Positions 7,781 through 18,471 of a stretch of 64,000 bases of DNA are shown piece by piece. Source of the DNA: Nitriliruptoraceae bacterium (lineage in GTDB: Bacteria; Actinomycetota; Nitriliruptoria; Nitriliruptorales; Nitriliruptoraceae). The notes beneath the pieces are model-generated. The model was not told the DNA's origin. It made no database searches and saw nothing but the letters and a program-made list of their open reading frames with translations. Both the position numbers and the translations under genes were made by a program. The stretch spans positions 62,001 through 126,000 of the forward strand of contig PXDB01000041.1 in assembly GCA_003565155.1 (NCBI GenBank), written 5' to 3'. Positions within the stretch are counted from its first letter, which is position 1; every line of letters begins with the position of its first letter.

Positions 7781-9639
7781 ACCTCCAGCGTGTTGTGCTG
7801 CCGATGACGCTGCTCGCGGTCGTCGCGGTGTACGTGTTCCTCGTGGATGCCGTCGCTGGCCCACTGGAGCGACCGGAGGTCACCAGCGCTCCGCCGCCGA
7901 CCATCGAGCCGCGTGCGGGAGCCGCCCTGTGCACCGTGGGCGCCGGTGACCCCGGTAGGCCTGGTGTCGAACTCGCGGTGCCGGACGACGACCCGTCGCC
8001 CGACGACGAGGATGCCGACGTCGACGCGGCCGACACCCCCGACGAGGATGCCGACGTCGACGCGGCCGACACCCCCGACGAGGATGCCGACGACGACGAT
8101 CCCGCGGACGATGACGCCGAGGTGGACGATGACGCGGCGGACTCCGCGGAGGCTGACGCGGACGAGGCCGCCCCGGTGTCACCGGCCACGATCATCGCGT
8201 CGCGACCCACGGGGGCCGGAAGTGCCCCGGCCCAGCTCGAGCGCGTCGACCTCGTCGAGGGGGAGCGCAGCTCCACGCCCCTGCCGGCGGTGTTCCCTTC
8301 CAGCGACGGGCGCACCGAGGCGGTCCGCTCGGACGAACTCGCGGCCTCCTGGCTGCGGTGGCGGGACGGTGTCGTGGCCGTGAGCCGTGAGTGGCGTCTC
8401 GAGGAGGTCCCGGGGCTGCCCGACGCCACGGTGTCCGGTCCCTGCACCACCACCGCGGCGTCGACCATCATCGTCCCGGGCATGTCGACCACCGGCGGTG
8501 ACGAGGCCCGCCTGCGGCTCGCGAACCCCCATGACGGCCCCGCCAGTACGGCGGTGAGCTTCGCCACACCGGGTGACCCGCAGGCGCCGCTGGTCCTGCA
8601 GAACCTCTCGGTGCCGGCCGGATCCGTGCGCGAGGTGGTGGTCAACGATGTCCTTCCGGAGCGCGCCGACCTCGCGGCCGTGGTGGATGTGACCTCCGGG
8701 CGCCTGGCCGTGGAAGGCATCCAGGTCTCCCGTTCGGCCATCGGTGATGTCGACGGGGTCGCGCTGCTGGAAGCGACCACCGAGGCTGCCGAGGATTGGA
8801 CCGTGCCGTGGATCGGCGATGACGATGCCACGGCGGGGTGGCTGTGGGTGCTCAACCGGGGTGATCGTGCGGCGACGGTGGAACTGACGCTGCACACCGA
8901 GGACGGGGGTGAGCCGCCCGCAGGTCTCACCGAGGTGAGCGTGCCCGAGGGTGAGCTGCGGCGGGTCGACCTGTCGGGCACGCTCCCCGAAGAGGTGACC
9001 GAGGCGGCCGTCACCGCCCGTTCCAACGGTGTACCCATCGTCGTCTCGGGTGGTGTGCGTCGTACGGCTGACGAGGTGGAGCGCACCGGTATCGCGGTGC
9101 AGCTGGGCGCGGCGACCGACACGCGGTGGGTGGTGTCCGGGGCAGCGGGCGACCGACGGCGCGAGCGGCTCCGCCTGGTCAACCCGGAGAGCGAGATCGC
9201 CAGCGTCGACATCACCGTCTTCGACGGCGTGCAGGCCCTCGCCCCTGAGGAGCTGCAGGGCATCGAGGTGCCAGCGGGCGCGACCCGCACCGTCGTGCTC
9301 GAGGACCTGCTGGCCCCGACCGCACGATGGTCGGCGTTCGTGACCTCCTCGAGCGGCGAGGTCGTGGTCGCCCGGGTCGGCTCCGACGGCGGGACCGGCC
9401 CGCTCCACCTCGTTGCTGGGGCGGGGGTGCCCGCGGCCAGTTGGTCGGTGACCGGCAGCGGGCTCGAGCCGGTGGCCCGGCCCGGTCTCGTGACCCAGCT
9501 CGGGACGCAGGGACCGCGTGCTCCGGGTGGTGTGCGGTCCGGGCTGCTCGGGCGCCTCGGTGAGGACGGCGACGAGGTGGACGGCGAGGAAGCGGACGGC
9601 GATCAGGTCGATGAGGACGGTGCGGACCCGGCACCCTGA
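7777..9639 (+). CDS. DUF5719 family membrane-anchored protein
   Basis: This 620-residue protein has one N-terminal hydrophobic segment (about residues 6-24) that should anchor it to the membrane with the bulk outside. A strongly acidic linker (about residues 65-130) contains two exact 12-residue repeats encoded by 36-bp units (8005-8076). The remainder is a tandem of beta-rich segments (RLRLANPHDGPA, RLRLVNPESEIA), as expected for DUF5719. It overlaps the glycosyltransferase by 4 bp, as in other actinobacteria, so it probably serves the same envelope pathway. Its biochemical role is unknown. Confidence 0.8.
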   Translation: MNLQRVVLPMTLLAVVAVYVFLVDAVAGPLERPEVTSAPPPTIEPRAGAALCTVGAGDPGRPGVELAVPDDDPSPDDEDADVDAADTPDEDADVDAADTPDEDADDDDPADDDAEVDDDAADSAEADADEAAPVSPATIIASRPTGAGSAPAQLERVDLVEGERSSTPLPAVFPSSDGRTEAVRSDELAASWLRWRDGVVAVSREWRLEEVPGLPDATVSGPCTTTAASTIIVPGMSTTGGDEARLRLANPHDGPASTAVSFATPGDPQAPLVLQNLSVPAGSVREVVVNDVLPERADLAAVVDVTSGRLAVEGIQVSRSAIGDVDGVALLEATTEAAEDWTVPWIGDDDATAGWLWVLNRGDRAATVELTLHTEDGGEPPAGLTEVSVPEGELRRVDLSGTLPEEVTEAAVTARSNGVPIVVSGGVRRTADEVERTGIAVQLGAATDTRWVVSGAAGDRRRERLRLVNPESEIASVDITVFDGVQALAPEELQGIEVPAGATRTVVLEDLLAPTARWSAFVTSSSGEVVVARVGSDGGTGPLHLVAGAGVPAASWSVTGSGLEPVARPGLVTQLGTQGPRAPGGVRSGLLGRLGEDGDEVDGEEADGDQVDEDGADPAP

Positions 9640-9990
9640 TGCCGCCTGATCCCACGGCCAGGCGGTCAGCGCCGGCCGCGGCCCGTCTCCGCGAGCTGGC
9701 CGGCCTCGACGGCCGGCAGGTGGCTCGTCAGCGGAGCTGCCGGTCCACGCTGCCGGTCCACGCTGCCGGTCCGGTGGCCGCTCTCCGACCGTCGGCGTGG
9801 CGCCGCCGCGCGGTGCCGGGCGTGGAGATCGTTGGTCGGTCCAGGGTCGCGGCGCGCCCGGGCCCGCGTGGTCGACCAGCAGGAGCCGGTGGTGCGGTGT
9901 GGATCACAACATCGCCTTGGGTACCCCGCGGTTCCCCAAGACGCCGAGGCTGCTTGCCGAACGACAGCGGTGTGGTTTAGCGTTCGCGCC
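9640..9990. other. Intergenic region with a 13-bp triple repeat
   Basis: No supported gene lies in this 351-bp stretch. It holds nearly three copies of the 13-bp unit GCTGCCGGTCCAC (9736-9773). In Streptomyces and mycobacteria a metallopeptidase gene usually sits between DUF5719 and DUF3499; none is visible here. Confidence 0.6.
9954..9983 (+). promoter_or_regulatory. Possible promoter for a leaderless DUF3499 mRNA
   Basis: TTGCCG (9954-9959), an 18-bp spacer and TAGCGT (9978-9983) lie 7 bp before the GTG start at 9991, and no ribosome-binding site is visible. This spacing would put the transcription start on the start codon. Confidence 0.35.
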
Positions 9991-10638
9991 GTGGACGACG
10001 TGACGGGAACCGCCGCGCTGGAGGCCGCCGTGCGCGGCGGCCACGCCCCCGCGCGGCCCGGCGGTGGCCCTGCCACTGCGCGGCCCGGCGGCGGTGCCGC
10101 CCGCGGCCCACGTGGCGCTGATGAGCGCGTCTGCGCCCGCCCAGCCTGCCGGCAACCCGCGACGGCCACGCTCGGGTTCTCGTACGCGGCGCGTGAGGTG
10201 GAGCTCGACGCCCTCGCGCAGCGCCGCTCGCCCCAGACCTACGACCTGTGCACCGTGCACGCAGCCCGTACCCGTCCGCCCCACGGGTGGGAACTGCGTG
10301 ATCGCCGCCCCGACGACGATCGTCGCCGGGATGTGCGAGGAGCGGTGCCGGCCGACCTCGGCGGCGATCGCACCGTGGCGGTGCTCGCCGCTGCGCTGCG
10401 TGCGGTGCCGGACGCCGTCTCCGAGGACGCCGCCGCACCCGCCGCCGAGGTCACGGCCCCCGTCCATCCCAGTGGCCCCGCAGGCGTGTCGTCCACGCCG
10501 GCGGCCGCGGGGCGGGACGGGGCGGGCGGTGCGGCGGGTCAGTCGGGCGGTGCGGCGGGCGACCGCGCCGACGCACGGTCGCCCTGGCCCGTCCCCGCAA
10601 CGGACCGCGCACGGCCGCCGGTCCGACGTGTCCGCTGA
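9991..10638 (+). CDS. DUF3499 family protein
   Basis: The conserved core is CARPACRQPATATLGFSY followed by QTYDLCTVHAAR and PPHGWE, giving a C-x4-C and C-x2-H arrangement that probably binds one metal ion. This is the DUF3499 signature, found beside manB across actinobacteria. An alanine/glycine-rich N-terminal extension (about 45 residues) and a long Pro/Ala-rich tail surround the core, so the 215-residue product is longer than most relatives. Start GTG 9991 is uncertain (GTG 10000 is also in frame). Function is unknown; the neighbourhood suggests envelope biology. Confidence 0.75.
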   Translation: MDDVTGTAALEAAVRGGHAPARPGGGPATARPGGGAARGPRGADERVCARPACRQPATATLGFSYAAREVELDALAQRRSPQTYDLCTVHAARTRPPHGWELRDRRPDDDRRRDVRGAVPADLGGDRTVAVLAAALRAVPDAVSEDAAAPAAEVTAPVHPSGPAGVSSTPAAAGRDGAGGAAGQSGGAAGDRADARSPWPVPATDRARPPVRRVR

Positions 10639-10842
10639 CACCCGGCCCCCCGGCGCGTCGGGGCCTGTCGGCGCAGCGTCCGCCCGCTGAGCAGCCGCGG
10701 CCGTCGCCTTGCTGCGAGCAGTGCGCGCACCGACCGCTGGTGCGGCCTCCACCGTGGAGAGAGGCTGATGTGGTTTCTTACGGGCCAGTGTCACCTAAGA
10801 ACCGGATCCGCCACCGCCGTCCCGCCGGTAGGGTTCCCATCG

Positions 10843-11220
10843 ATGTCGCTCCCCAGAGAACTGACCCAGCAGGTCCGACGGCTCGACGAGTACGAGCTGC
10901 GCCGGCTGCTGATCCTCGTCCGTGGGCTCCTCGTCCACGTGGACGGCGCGCCGGGCGACGAGGCGGGCTTGCCGCCCTCCCTGTCGTACCGGCAGGAGGA
11001 GGTGCGGTGCGGCAAGCGTGGGTGCTCCGCCTGCCCCCACGGGCCCTACTGGTACGCCTACTGGAAGGAACAGGGTCGTACCAGGAAGCGCTACATCGGT
11101 CGGCACCTGCCGGGAGAACCCCTGCCGCCCGTGGTCCCGGACAGCGCACCGGCTGCGCCGCCTGCTGGGGTGCAGGGGGCTGAGGACGGCCGTGCCGACA
11201 CCGCCAGTGACCCCAGCTAG
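10843..11220 (+). CDS. DUF6788-type small protein
   Basis: This 125-residue protein has a basic, cysteine-containing core (VRCGKRGCSACPHGPYWYAY, then GRTRKRYIGRHL) typical of DUF6788 proteins. Those are often found as accessory genes near transposons or as stand-alone genes; the cysteines (C-x4-C-x2-C plus H) could bind zinc. Start ATG 10843 follows GTAGGG. The stop codon overlaps the ribosome-binding site of the next gene (AGGAG 11219-11223), so it is probably cotranscribed with phosphomannomutase. It occupies a spot usually held by other genes in this conserved locus. Function is unknown. Confidence 0.6.
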   Translation: MSLPRELTQQVRRLDEYELRRLLILVRGLLVHVDGAPGDEAGLPPSLSYRQEEVRCGKRGCSACPHGPYWYAYWKEQGRTRKRYIGRHLPGEPLPPVVPDSAPAAPPAGVQGAEDGRADTASDPS

Positions 11221-11228
11221 GAGCCCCC

Positions 11229-12752
11229 GTGGACATCACCCCGGATCCAGACTGGCCGCACCAGCTCCCCGGAAGCGGTCATGACGCCGTCTCCCACCTG
11301 CGCAGCGCACCGCCCAGGGAGATCTTCCGCGCCTACGACGTCCGTGGCGAGGTTGCCGGCCCGATGGGGTTCGATCCCGCCCTGCTGACCCCCTTCGACG
11401 CCAACGTGCTCGGTCGGGCCTTCGGAACCGTCCTGGCGCGCCGGGGGATAGATCGGCTGGTCGTCGGGCACGACAGCCGTGCCTACGCACCGATGCTCGC
11501 CGGCGCACTGATCGAGGGCCTGCTCTCCACGGGGAGGCAGGTGGTGGCCATCGGGTTGGCCACCACGCCGATGGTCTACTTCGCGCAGCACCACCTCGAT
11601 GTCCCTGCCGCGGTCGCGGTGACCGCCAGCCACAACCCCAACGGCTGGGCCGGCTTCAAGCTCTCGACGGCGCCGTCCACGACCCTGGGCAGCGAGGGCA
11701 TCGAGGAACTGCGGGCGTTGACCGCCGACGGTGCGTACGCCCGCGGCTGTGGCAGCTACGTCGAACACAGCGTGACCGACGCCTACGTCGGGGACCTCGC
11801 ACGACGCAGCCCCGCCCCGGCACCGCTCAGGGTCGTCGTCGACGGCGGCAACGGCATCGCCGGGCCGATCGCGGCGGCCGCCTTCTCCGCTGCGGGGTAC
11901 GAGGTGCTGCCGATCAACCTCGAGCTCGACTGGCGCTTCCCCAACCATGAGCCGGACCCGGAGGTGCTGGACGCCCGCCGCCAGCTGGCCGCCGCGATCA
12001 CGGCCGAGCGCGCCGACATCGGTGTCGCCTTCGATGGCGACGGTGATCGCCTGGGCGTCTCGGACGAGCGTGGCGGGACCGTGTACGCCGACCGCGTCGT
12101 CGCGCTGCTGGCACGGGATGTCCTGGCTCGGCATCCGGGCGGCACGATCCTCTACGACGTGAAGTGCTCCCGCCTGGTCGGTGACGTGGTCCGGGCCGCC
12201 GGGGGCAACCCGGTCATGGGGCGGACGGGTCACTCCCACATCAAGCAGCAGCTGCAGGCGCTCGGGGCGCCCTTCGCCGGTGAGCGCAGCGGCCACTTCT
12301 TCGACGCGGCCGACCACCTGGGCTTCGACGACGCGGTGCACGCCGGCCTGCGGCTCGGCGCGGTGCTGGCCCGGGCCGGGGGGACCCTGTCGGAACTGGT
12401 CGAGGCGTTGCCCCGCTACCAGTCCAGTCCGACGATGCAGGCCCCCTGCCCTGACGACGCCAAAGCCGCGGCCGTCGACCGCATCGCGGAACGGCTGTTG
12501 GCTGCGGTGGAGCCAGAGGAGGTCGTACGGGTCGACGGCCTCCGGGTGGAGTTCCCCGACGGGTGGCTGCTGGTACGGGCCTCCTCGAACATGCCGGCGC
12601 TGGTCCTGCTGTGCGAGGCCCGCGACGAGGCCGCACTGCTGCGCTACTACCGCCTGCTCCGCGCCGCCATCGACCCCGACGAGGACGTCGGTGACACCTG
12701 GCTGAACGACCGCTTCGCCGAGGTGGCGGCCGAGAGGTCGCAGGGCGCGTGA
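11229..12752 (+). CDS. manB: Phosphomannomutase/phosphoglucomutase
   Basis: This cytosolic enzyme interconverts hexose 6- and 1-phosphates, supplying mannose-1-phosphate for GDP-mannose and cell-wall glycolipids. The 507-residue protein shows all family signatures: the phosphoserine loop TASHNP (Ser about 134), the Mg-binding loop DGDGDRLG, the sugar-binding GERSGHFFD loop, and the C-terminal phosphate-binding region RASSNMPALV. GTG 11229 is preceded by AGGAG at 5 nt. It is followed by the Trm112-like gene, the usual order at this locus. Confidence 0.93.
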   Translation: MDITPDPDWPHQLPGSGHDAVSHLRSAPPREIFRAYDVRGEVAGPMGFDPALLTPFDANVLGRAFGTVLARRGIDRLVVGHDSRAYAPMLAGALIEGLLSTGRQVVAIGLATTPMVYFAQHHLDVPAAVAVTASHNPNGWAGFKLSTAPSTTLGSEGIEELRALTADGAYARGCGSYVEHSVTDAYVGDLARRSPAPAPLRVVVDGGNGIAGPIAAAAFSAAGYEVLPINLELDWRFPNHEPDPEVLDARRQLAAAITAERADIGVAFDGDGDRLGVSDERGGTVYADRVVALLARDVLARHPGGTILYDVKCSRLVGDVVRAAGGNPVMGRTGHSHIKQQLQALGAPFAGERSGHFFDAADHLGFDDAVHAGLRLGAVLARAGGTLSELVEALPRYQSSPTMQAPCPDDAKAAAVDRIAERLLAAVEPEEVVRVDGLRVEFPDGWLLVRASSNMPALVLLCEARDEAALLRYYRLLRAAIDPDEDVGDTWLNDRFAEVAAERSQGA

Positions 12753-12859
12753 CCCAACGGTCCGCCCCACGCCAACCCGGCGCGTCACGTCGCATCGATG
12801 AGCGCGTAACCTCACGGCACGCCCCACGTCGACCTGGAGCGCTACGTGTCCATCGATGA
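12745..12859 (+). repeat. Imperfect 57/58-bp duplication joining manB stop and trm112 start
   Basis: Copy one (12745-12801) includes the manB stop codon, and copy two (12802-12859) includes the start of the Trm112 gene. Both end in ATCGATGA. The copies align over their whole length with scattered substitutions, so the duplication looks old compared with other repeats in this window. Confidence 0.6.
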
Positions 12860-13016
12860 CCGGCTCCTCCGGATCCTCGTCTGTCCGGCATGCGGTGGCG
12901 ATGTCGAGCACAAGGAGCGACGCCACCTCATCGTCTGCCGTGCGTGCGGCCTGCGCTACCCGGTACGGGACAGCATCCCCGTCATGCTCGTCGAGGAGGC
13001 CTCGCCGCCGCGCTGA
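12846..13016 (+). CDS. Trm112 family zinc-ribbon protein
   Basis: This 56-residue protein starts [20 protein letters not shown] and has two CxxC-type pairs (C13, C16 and C31, C34), then [13 protein letters not shown], the full Trm112/YcaR fold signature. Trm112 proteins stabilise methyltransferases in other organisms; in actinobacteria the small protein sits between manB and a sugar isomerase. GTG 12846 has TGGAG 6 nt upstream. No phosphoglucose/phosphomannose isomerase gene follows here, unlike in many relatives. Confidence 0.88.
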   Translation: MSIDDRLLRILVCPACGGDVEHKERRHLIVCRACGLRYPVRDSIPVMLVEEASPPR

Positions 13017-13032
13017 TGTGGCCGTCGACGCG

Positions 13033-13175
13033 GGTCGGCGTGTCGCTGCCGCACTGCGGTCGCCTTCGTGGCACCGGGCGTGTCGGCGTCGCGCTGCGTC
13101 CGCCTCCGTGGCACCGCCCGGGTCGGCGTCGCGCTGCGTCCGCCTCCGTGGCACCGGGCGTATCGGCGTCGCCCG
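13033..13175 (+). repeat. 40-bp tandem repeat after the Trm112 gene
   Basis: A diverged copy (13033-13080) is followed by two nearly identical 40-bp copies (13081-13120, 13121-13160) and a partial fourth. The array begins 17 bp after the Trm112 stop and lies in the 244-bp gap before comF. Confidence 0.85.
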
Positions 13176-13260
13176 TTCCTGGTCGGTGTCCTCGTGCCGT
13201 ATCCACAGTCGCCACGCCGCCCGATCGCCGGTCGTGACGCCGCGATGCGATGCTGCGGGC

Positions 13261-13953
13261 ATGTCGACCACCGATCTTGCGGCGGACCGTGGCGGCCTGC
13301 GCCCGGTCAGGGCGCTGGGCTGCCTGCTGGCGCCGCCCCGCTGTCTGGCCTGCCGGCAGCGCGGCGTCACACCCTGGTGCGGCGGCTGTGCCCAGGTCGT
13401 CCGGCAGCTGGCGCGGGGCTGCCCGCGGTGCGCGGCGCCGCGCGGCGCCGCGCACGCCTGCTGGCCGCAGGACGCCCCCATCGACGCGGTGTCCGCCGCC
13501 TACGACTACAACGGCGTGGTGGCCTCGGCGATCGCGACGGCGAAGATCGCGGGTGTCCACGCCGCGTGGCCGGCCCTGGTCGCGCCACTGGTCCACCGCC
13601 TCGGGGCGCAGCCGCCGCCGGTCGATGCGGTGACGTGGGTGACCACGCCCGCCGTCCGGGTCCGTCAACGTGGGGGTGACCACGCCGGGCGTCTGGCCCG
13701 GTTGATCGCTGACGGCCTCGATCTGCCCTGCACGCCGCTGCTCAGCGCGCGAGCGACACGTGGTCGACCCGATCGCTACACCGCGCTGCACCGTCTGCCG
13801 GGCACGGACCTGCTCCTTGTGGACGACATCCTGACGACCGGTGCCACCGCGTGGCGCGCGGGGGCGACGCTGCGCACGGCGGGTGCCGGTCGGCTGCACC
13901 TGGCGGTCCTGGCGCGCGCGGGCACCCACACCCTCGGTGCCGCCACACGGTGA
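13261..13953 (+). CDS. comF: ComF family phosphoribosyltransferase-like protein
   Basis: The 230-residue protein has an N-terminal zinc-finger-like segment (RCLACRQRG, WCGGC, GCPRC) and a C-terminal PRTase domain with the PRPP loop LLLVDDILTTGATA. ComF proteins are linked to DNA uptake in naturally competent bacteria but are conserved in non-competent actinobacteria, where their role is unsettled. Start ATG 13261 is chosen; the open frame extends further upstream only through the repeat array. The order comF-hpf-secA matches Mycobacterium (Rv3242c-Rv3240c). No other competence gene is in the window. Confidence 0.85.
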   Translation: MSTTDLAADRGGLRPVRALGCLLAPPRCLACRQRGVTPWCGGCAQVVRQLARGCPRCAAPRGAAHACWPQDAPIDAVSAAYDYNGVVASAIATAKIAGVHAAWPALVAPLVHRLGAQPPPVDAVTWVTTPAVRVRQRGGDHAGRLARLIADGLDLPCTPLLSARATRGRPDRYTALHRLPGTDLLLVDDILTTGATAWRAGATLRTAGAGRLHLAVLARAGTHTLGAATR

Positions 13954-14321
13954 GCGATGACGGTGGGCCAGGCGGTCCTGCCAGGAGGCTCCATGGTGCG
14001 CACGCTCGGCGGCTGCGCTGGCGTGCTCGTCACGGATGTGTGCGCGCGGTGGCACGGACGTGCCGTGCAGTAGGCCCAAAGGTCCTCGCATCGTCGCCCG
14101 GTCGCGACCTACGGTCGAGGGTCAGGCTGGGGAGTGGGATCCTCGCCGGAGCCCTCGGACCCGGTCCGCGTCGCGGTGGGAGACCACCCCGACGGGCACG
14201 ACGCCACGCGCGCGTGCAGCCGCCCTCCCGGGAGTCCGCCCGCGCGCAGGCGTGAACGCCGCGTCATGGGCGCGGCCCGCGAGCACGATCGCACGGCAGC
14301 GGTCGTGGGACAGGAGGACCG
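13954..14321. other. Intergenic region upstream of hpf
   Basis: No gene is supported in these 368 bp. A small palindrome, GGCACG-GA-CGTGCC, lies near 14053. The hpf promoter must be here, but no clear consensus boxes are visible. Confidence 0.3.
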
Positions 14322-14690
14322 ATGCGGATCACCGTGAACGGAACCAACCTCGACGTCACGCCCCGGATCCGGGACGAGGCGATCGCGAAACTCTCGCGTG
14401 TGAGCCGGATGTTCGACCGGTTCATCGATATGGAGGTGGTGTTCTCGGAGGAGACGAACCCACGCATCGAGGAGCGTGTGCGCTGCGAGGCGACGCTGCA
14501 CGCGAAGGGTCAGTACCTGCGCGCCAGCGCCACGGGCCCCGACCCGCTCACGGCGATCGACCGGACCGAAGCCAAGCTCGCGCGTCAGGTCCGCAAGCTC
14601 AAGACCAAGCTCGTCCACAAGCCACGGCTGGACGCCGCCCAGGCGCCTCCGGCCGCAGCCGCGCTGCCCGCGGACGAGATGACCGGCTGA
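14322..14690 (+). CDS. hpf: Ribosome hibernation promoting factor, short form
   Basis: This protein binds the decoding region of idle ribosomes under stress and starvation. The 122-residue sequence has the beta-alpha-beta-beta-beta-alpha N-terminal domain (MRITVNGTNLDVTPRIRDEA, then RCEATLHAKGQYLRAS and DRTEAKLARQVRKLK). The C-terminal dimerisation domain that makes long-form HPF of 200 or more residues is absent; only a Pro/Ala-rich tail follows. Most actinobacteria carry the long form, so the short form is of note. AGGAGG lies 4 nt before ATG 14322. Confidence 0.85.
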   Translation: MRITVNGTNLDVTPRIRDEAIAKLSRVSRMFDRFIDMEVVFSEETNPRIEERVRCEATLHAKGQYLRASATGPDPLTAIDRTEAKLARQVRKLKTKLVHKPRLDAAQAPPAAAALPADEMTG

Positions 14691-14722
14691 CCGACGGCGG
14701 GAGGCGTTCCGAGCGTGACCCA

Positions 14723-14762
14723 TGCACCCGGCCGGGCCCGTGTGGTCGTGCGGCCGGGTGCA
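14723..14762 (+). terminator. 12-bp-stem hairpin between hpf and secA
   Basis: TGCACCCGGCCG (14723-14734) and CGGCCGGGTGCA (14751-14762) form a perfect 12-bp stem with a 16-nt loop, 33 bp after the hpf stop. There is no T run, so it may act as a pause or attenuator rather than as a classical terminator. Confidence 0.5.
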
Positions 14763-14864
14763 CCGGCGTCCCGGCCCGTACCATGGCGGGCTACCAACCG
14801 CCTGCTCAGGGTGCCCGCCGCTCAGCGGCCATCCCGGGGTGGGTCGTTCCGGCCATGATGAGGG

Positions 14865-17903
<3,039 letters not shown>

Positions 17904-17911
17904 GGCACGGT

Positions 17912-17935
17912 GCAGCGCGACCGGCCGTGCGCTGC
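17912..17935. terminator. Possible bidirectional terminator after secA
   Basis: GCAGCGC (17912-17918) and GCGCTGC (17929-17935) form a 7-bp stem with a 10-nt loop between the convergent secA and Rv3235-family genes. There is no T run. Confidence 0.35.
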
Positions 17936-17994
17936 TGGCACGGTCCCGCCGGCCGCTCTGCAGCGCGATGCGGTCCCGTTGGCAGGATGGGCGG

Positions 17995-18471
17995 TCAACG
18001 GCTGACGGCGGTCGACCTGGCCTCCTCCTCCACCTCATCGAAGGCGTCGCGGCGGCGGTAACCGGGGGGCAGCGACGCGGTCGTCAGAGCCGTGAGGCCG
18101 GACTCCGGAGCCGTCAGGTCCACGGCCCGCCACCGGCCGAGGTGGCGTTCCAGGCGCACCGCCACCGCGGTGATCCGGCGCCCGCTCTCGACCAGCACCA
18201 CCGCCTCACAGGCCGCGGCATCCGGTTGTCGGGTGATCACCTTGCGGACCCTGGCCCGGTCGGGCCGTGGCGTGCGTGGCGGTGGCAGCTGCGCGGCCAA
18301 CCGCTTGCAGGTGGCGGGCGAGAGGAGCGGCCGCAGCTGCGCCAGTGCGCGCTCACCGCGCCGAACCTCGCACCAGGCGGCGACCAACAGACCAGCGACC
18401 CGGGCCGGGTCGTCACCGACCGGGCGGACCGTGCGTGCCCGGGTGTTCGCGGGGGTGGGGAGCGGGTTCAC
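17995..18471 (-). CDS. Rv3235 family protein (DUF6459)
   Basis: This 158-residue basic protein has a helical half (ARVAGLLVAAWCEVRRGERA, LRPLLSPATCKRL) and a C-terminal beta-rich half (CEAVVLVESGRRITAVAVRL, GRWRAVDL). It matches the Rv3235 family, which lies near secA in many actinobacteria. Its GTG start overlaps the stop of the upstream membrane-protein gene (GTGA), so both are made from one mRNA. Function is unknown. Confidence 0.75.
   Translation of the reverse strand: MNPLPTPANTRARTVRPVGDDPARVAGLLVAAWCEVRRGERALAQLRPLLSPATCKRLAAQLPPPRTPRPDRARVRKVITRQPDAAACEAVVLVESGRRITAVAVRLERHLGRWRAVDLTAPESGLTALTTASLPPGYRRRDAFDEVEEEARSTAVSR

Noticed and set aside
9639-9980. A 113-residue plus-strand open frame after DUF5719
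   Set aside because: It is Arg/Pro/Ala-rich with no motif, no ribosome-binding site, and passes through a tandem repeat.
13033-13175. Intrinsic terminator formed by the 40-bp repeats
   Set aside because: No stable stem of more than 6 bp with a following T run could be drawn; classed as a repeat only.
12856-13260. N-terminal extension of the ComF protein
   Set aside because: The upstream frame runs through the Trm112 gene in another frame and the 40-bp repeat array; ATG 13261 gives a normal ComF start.
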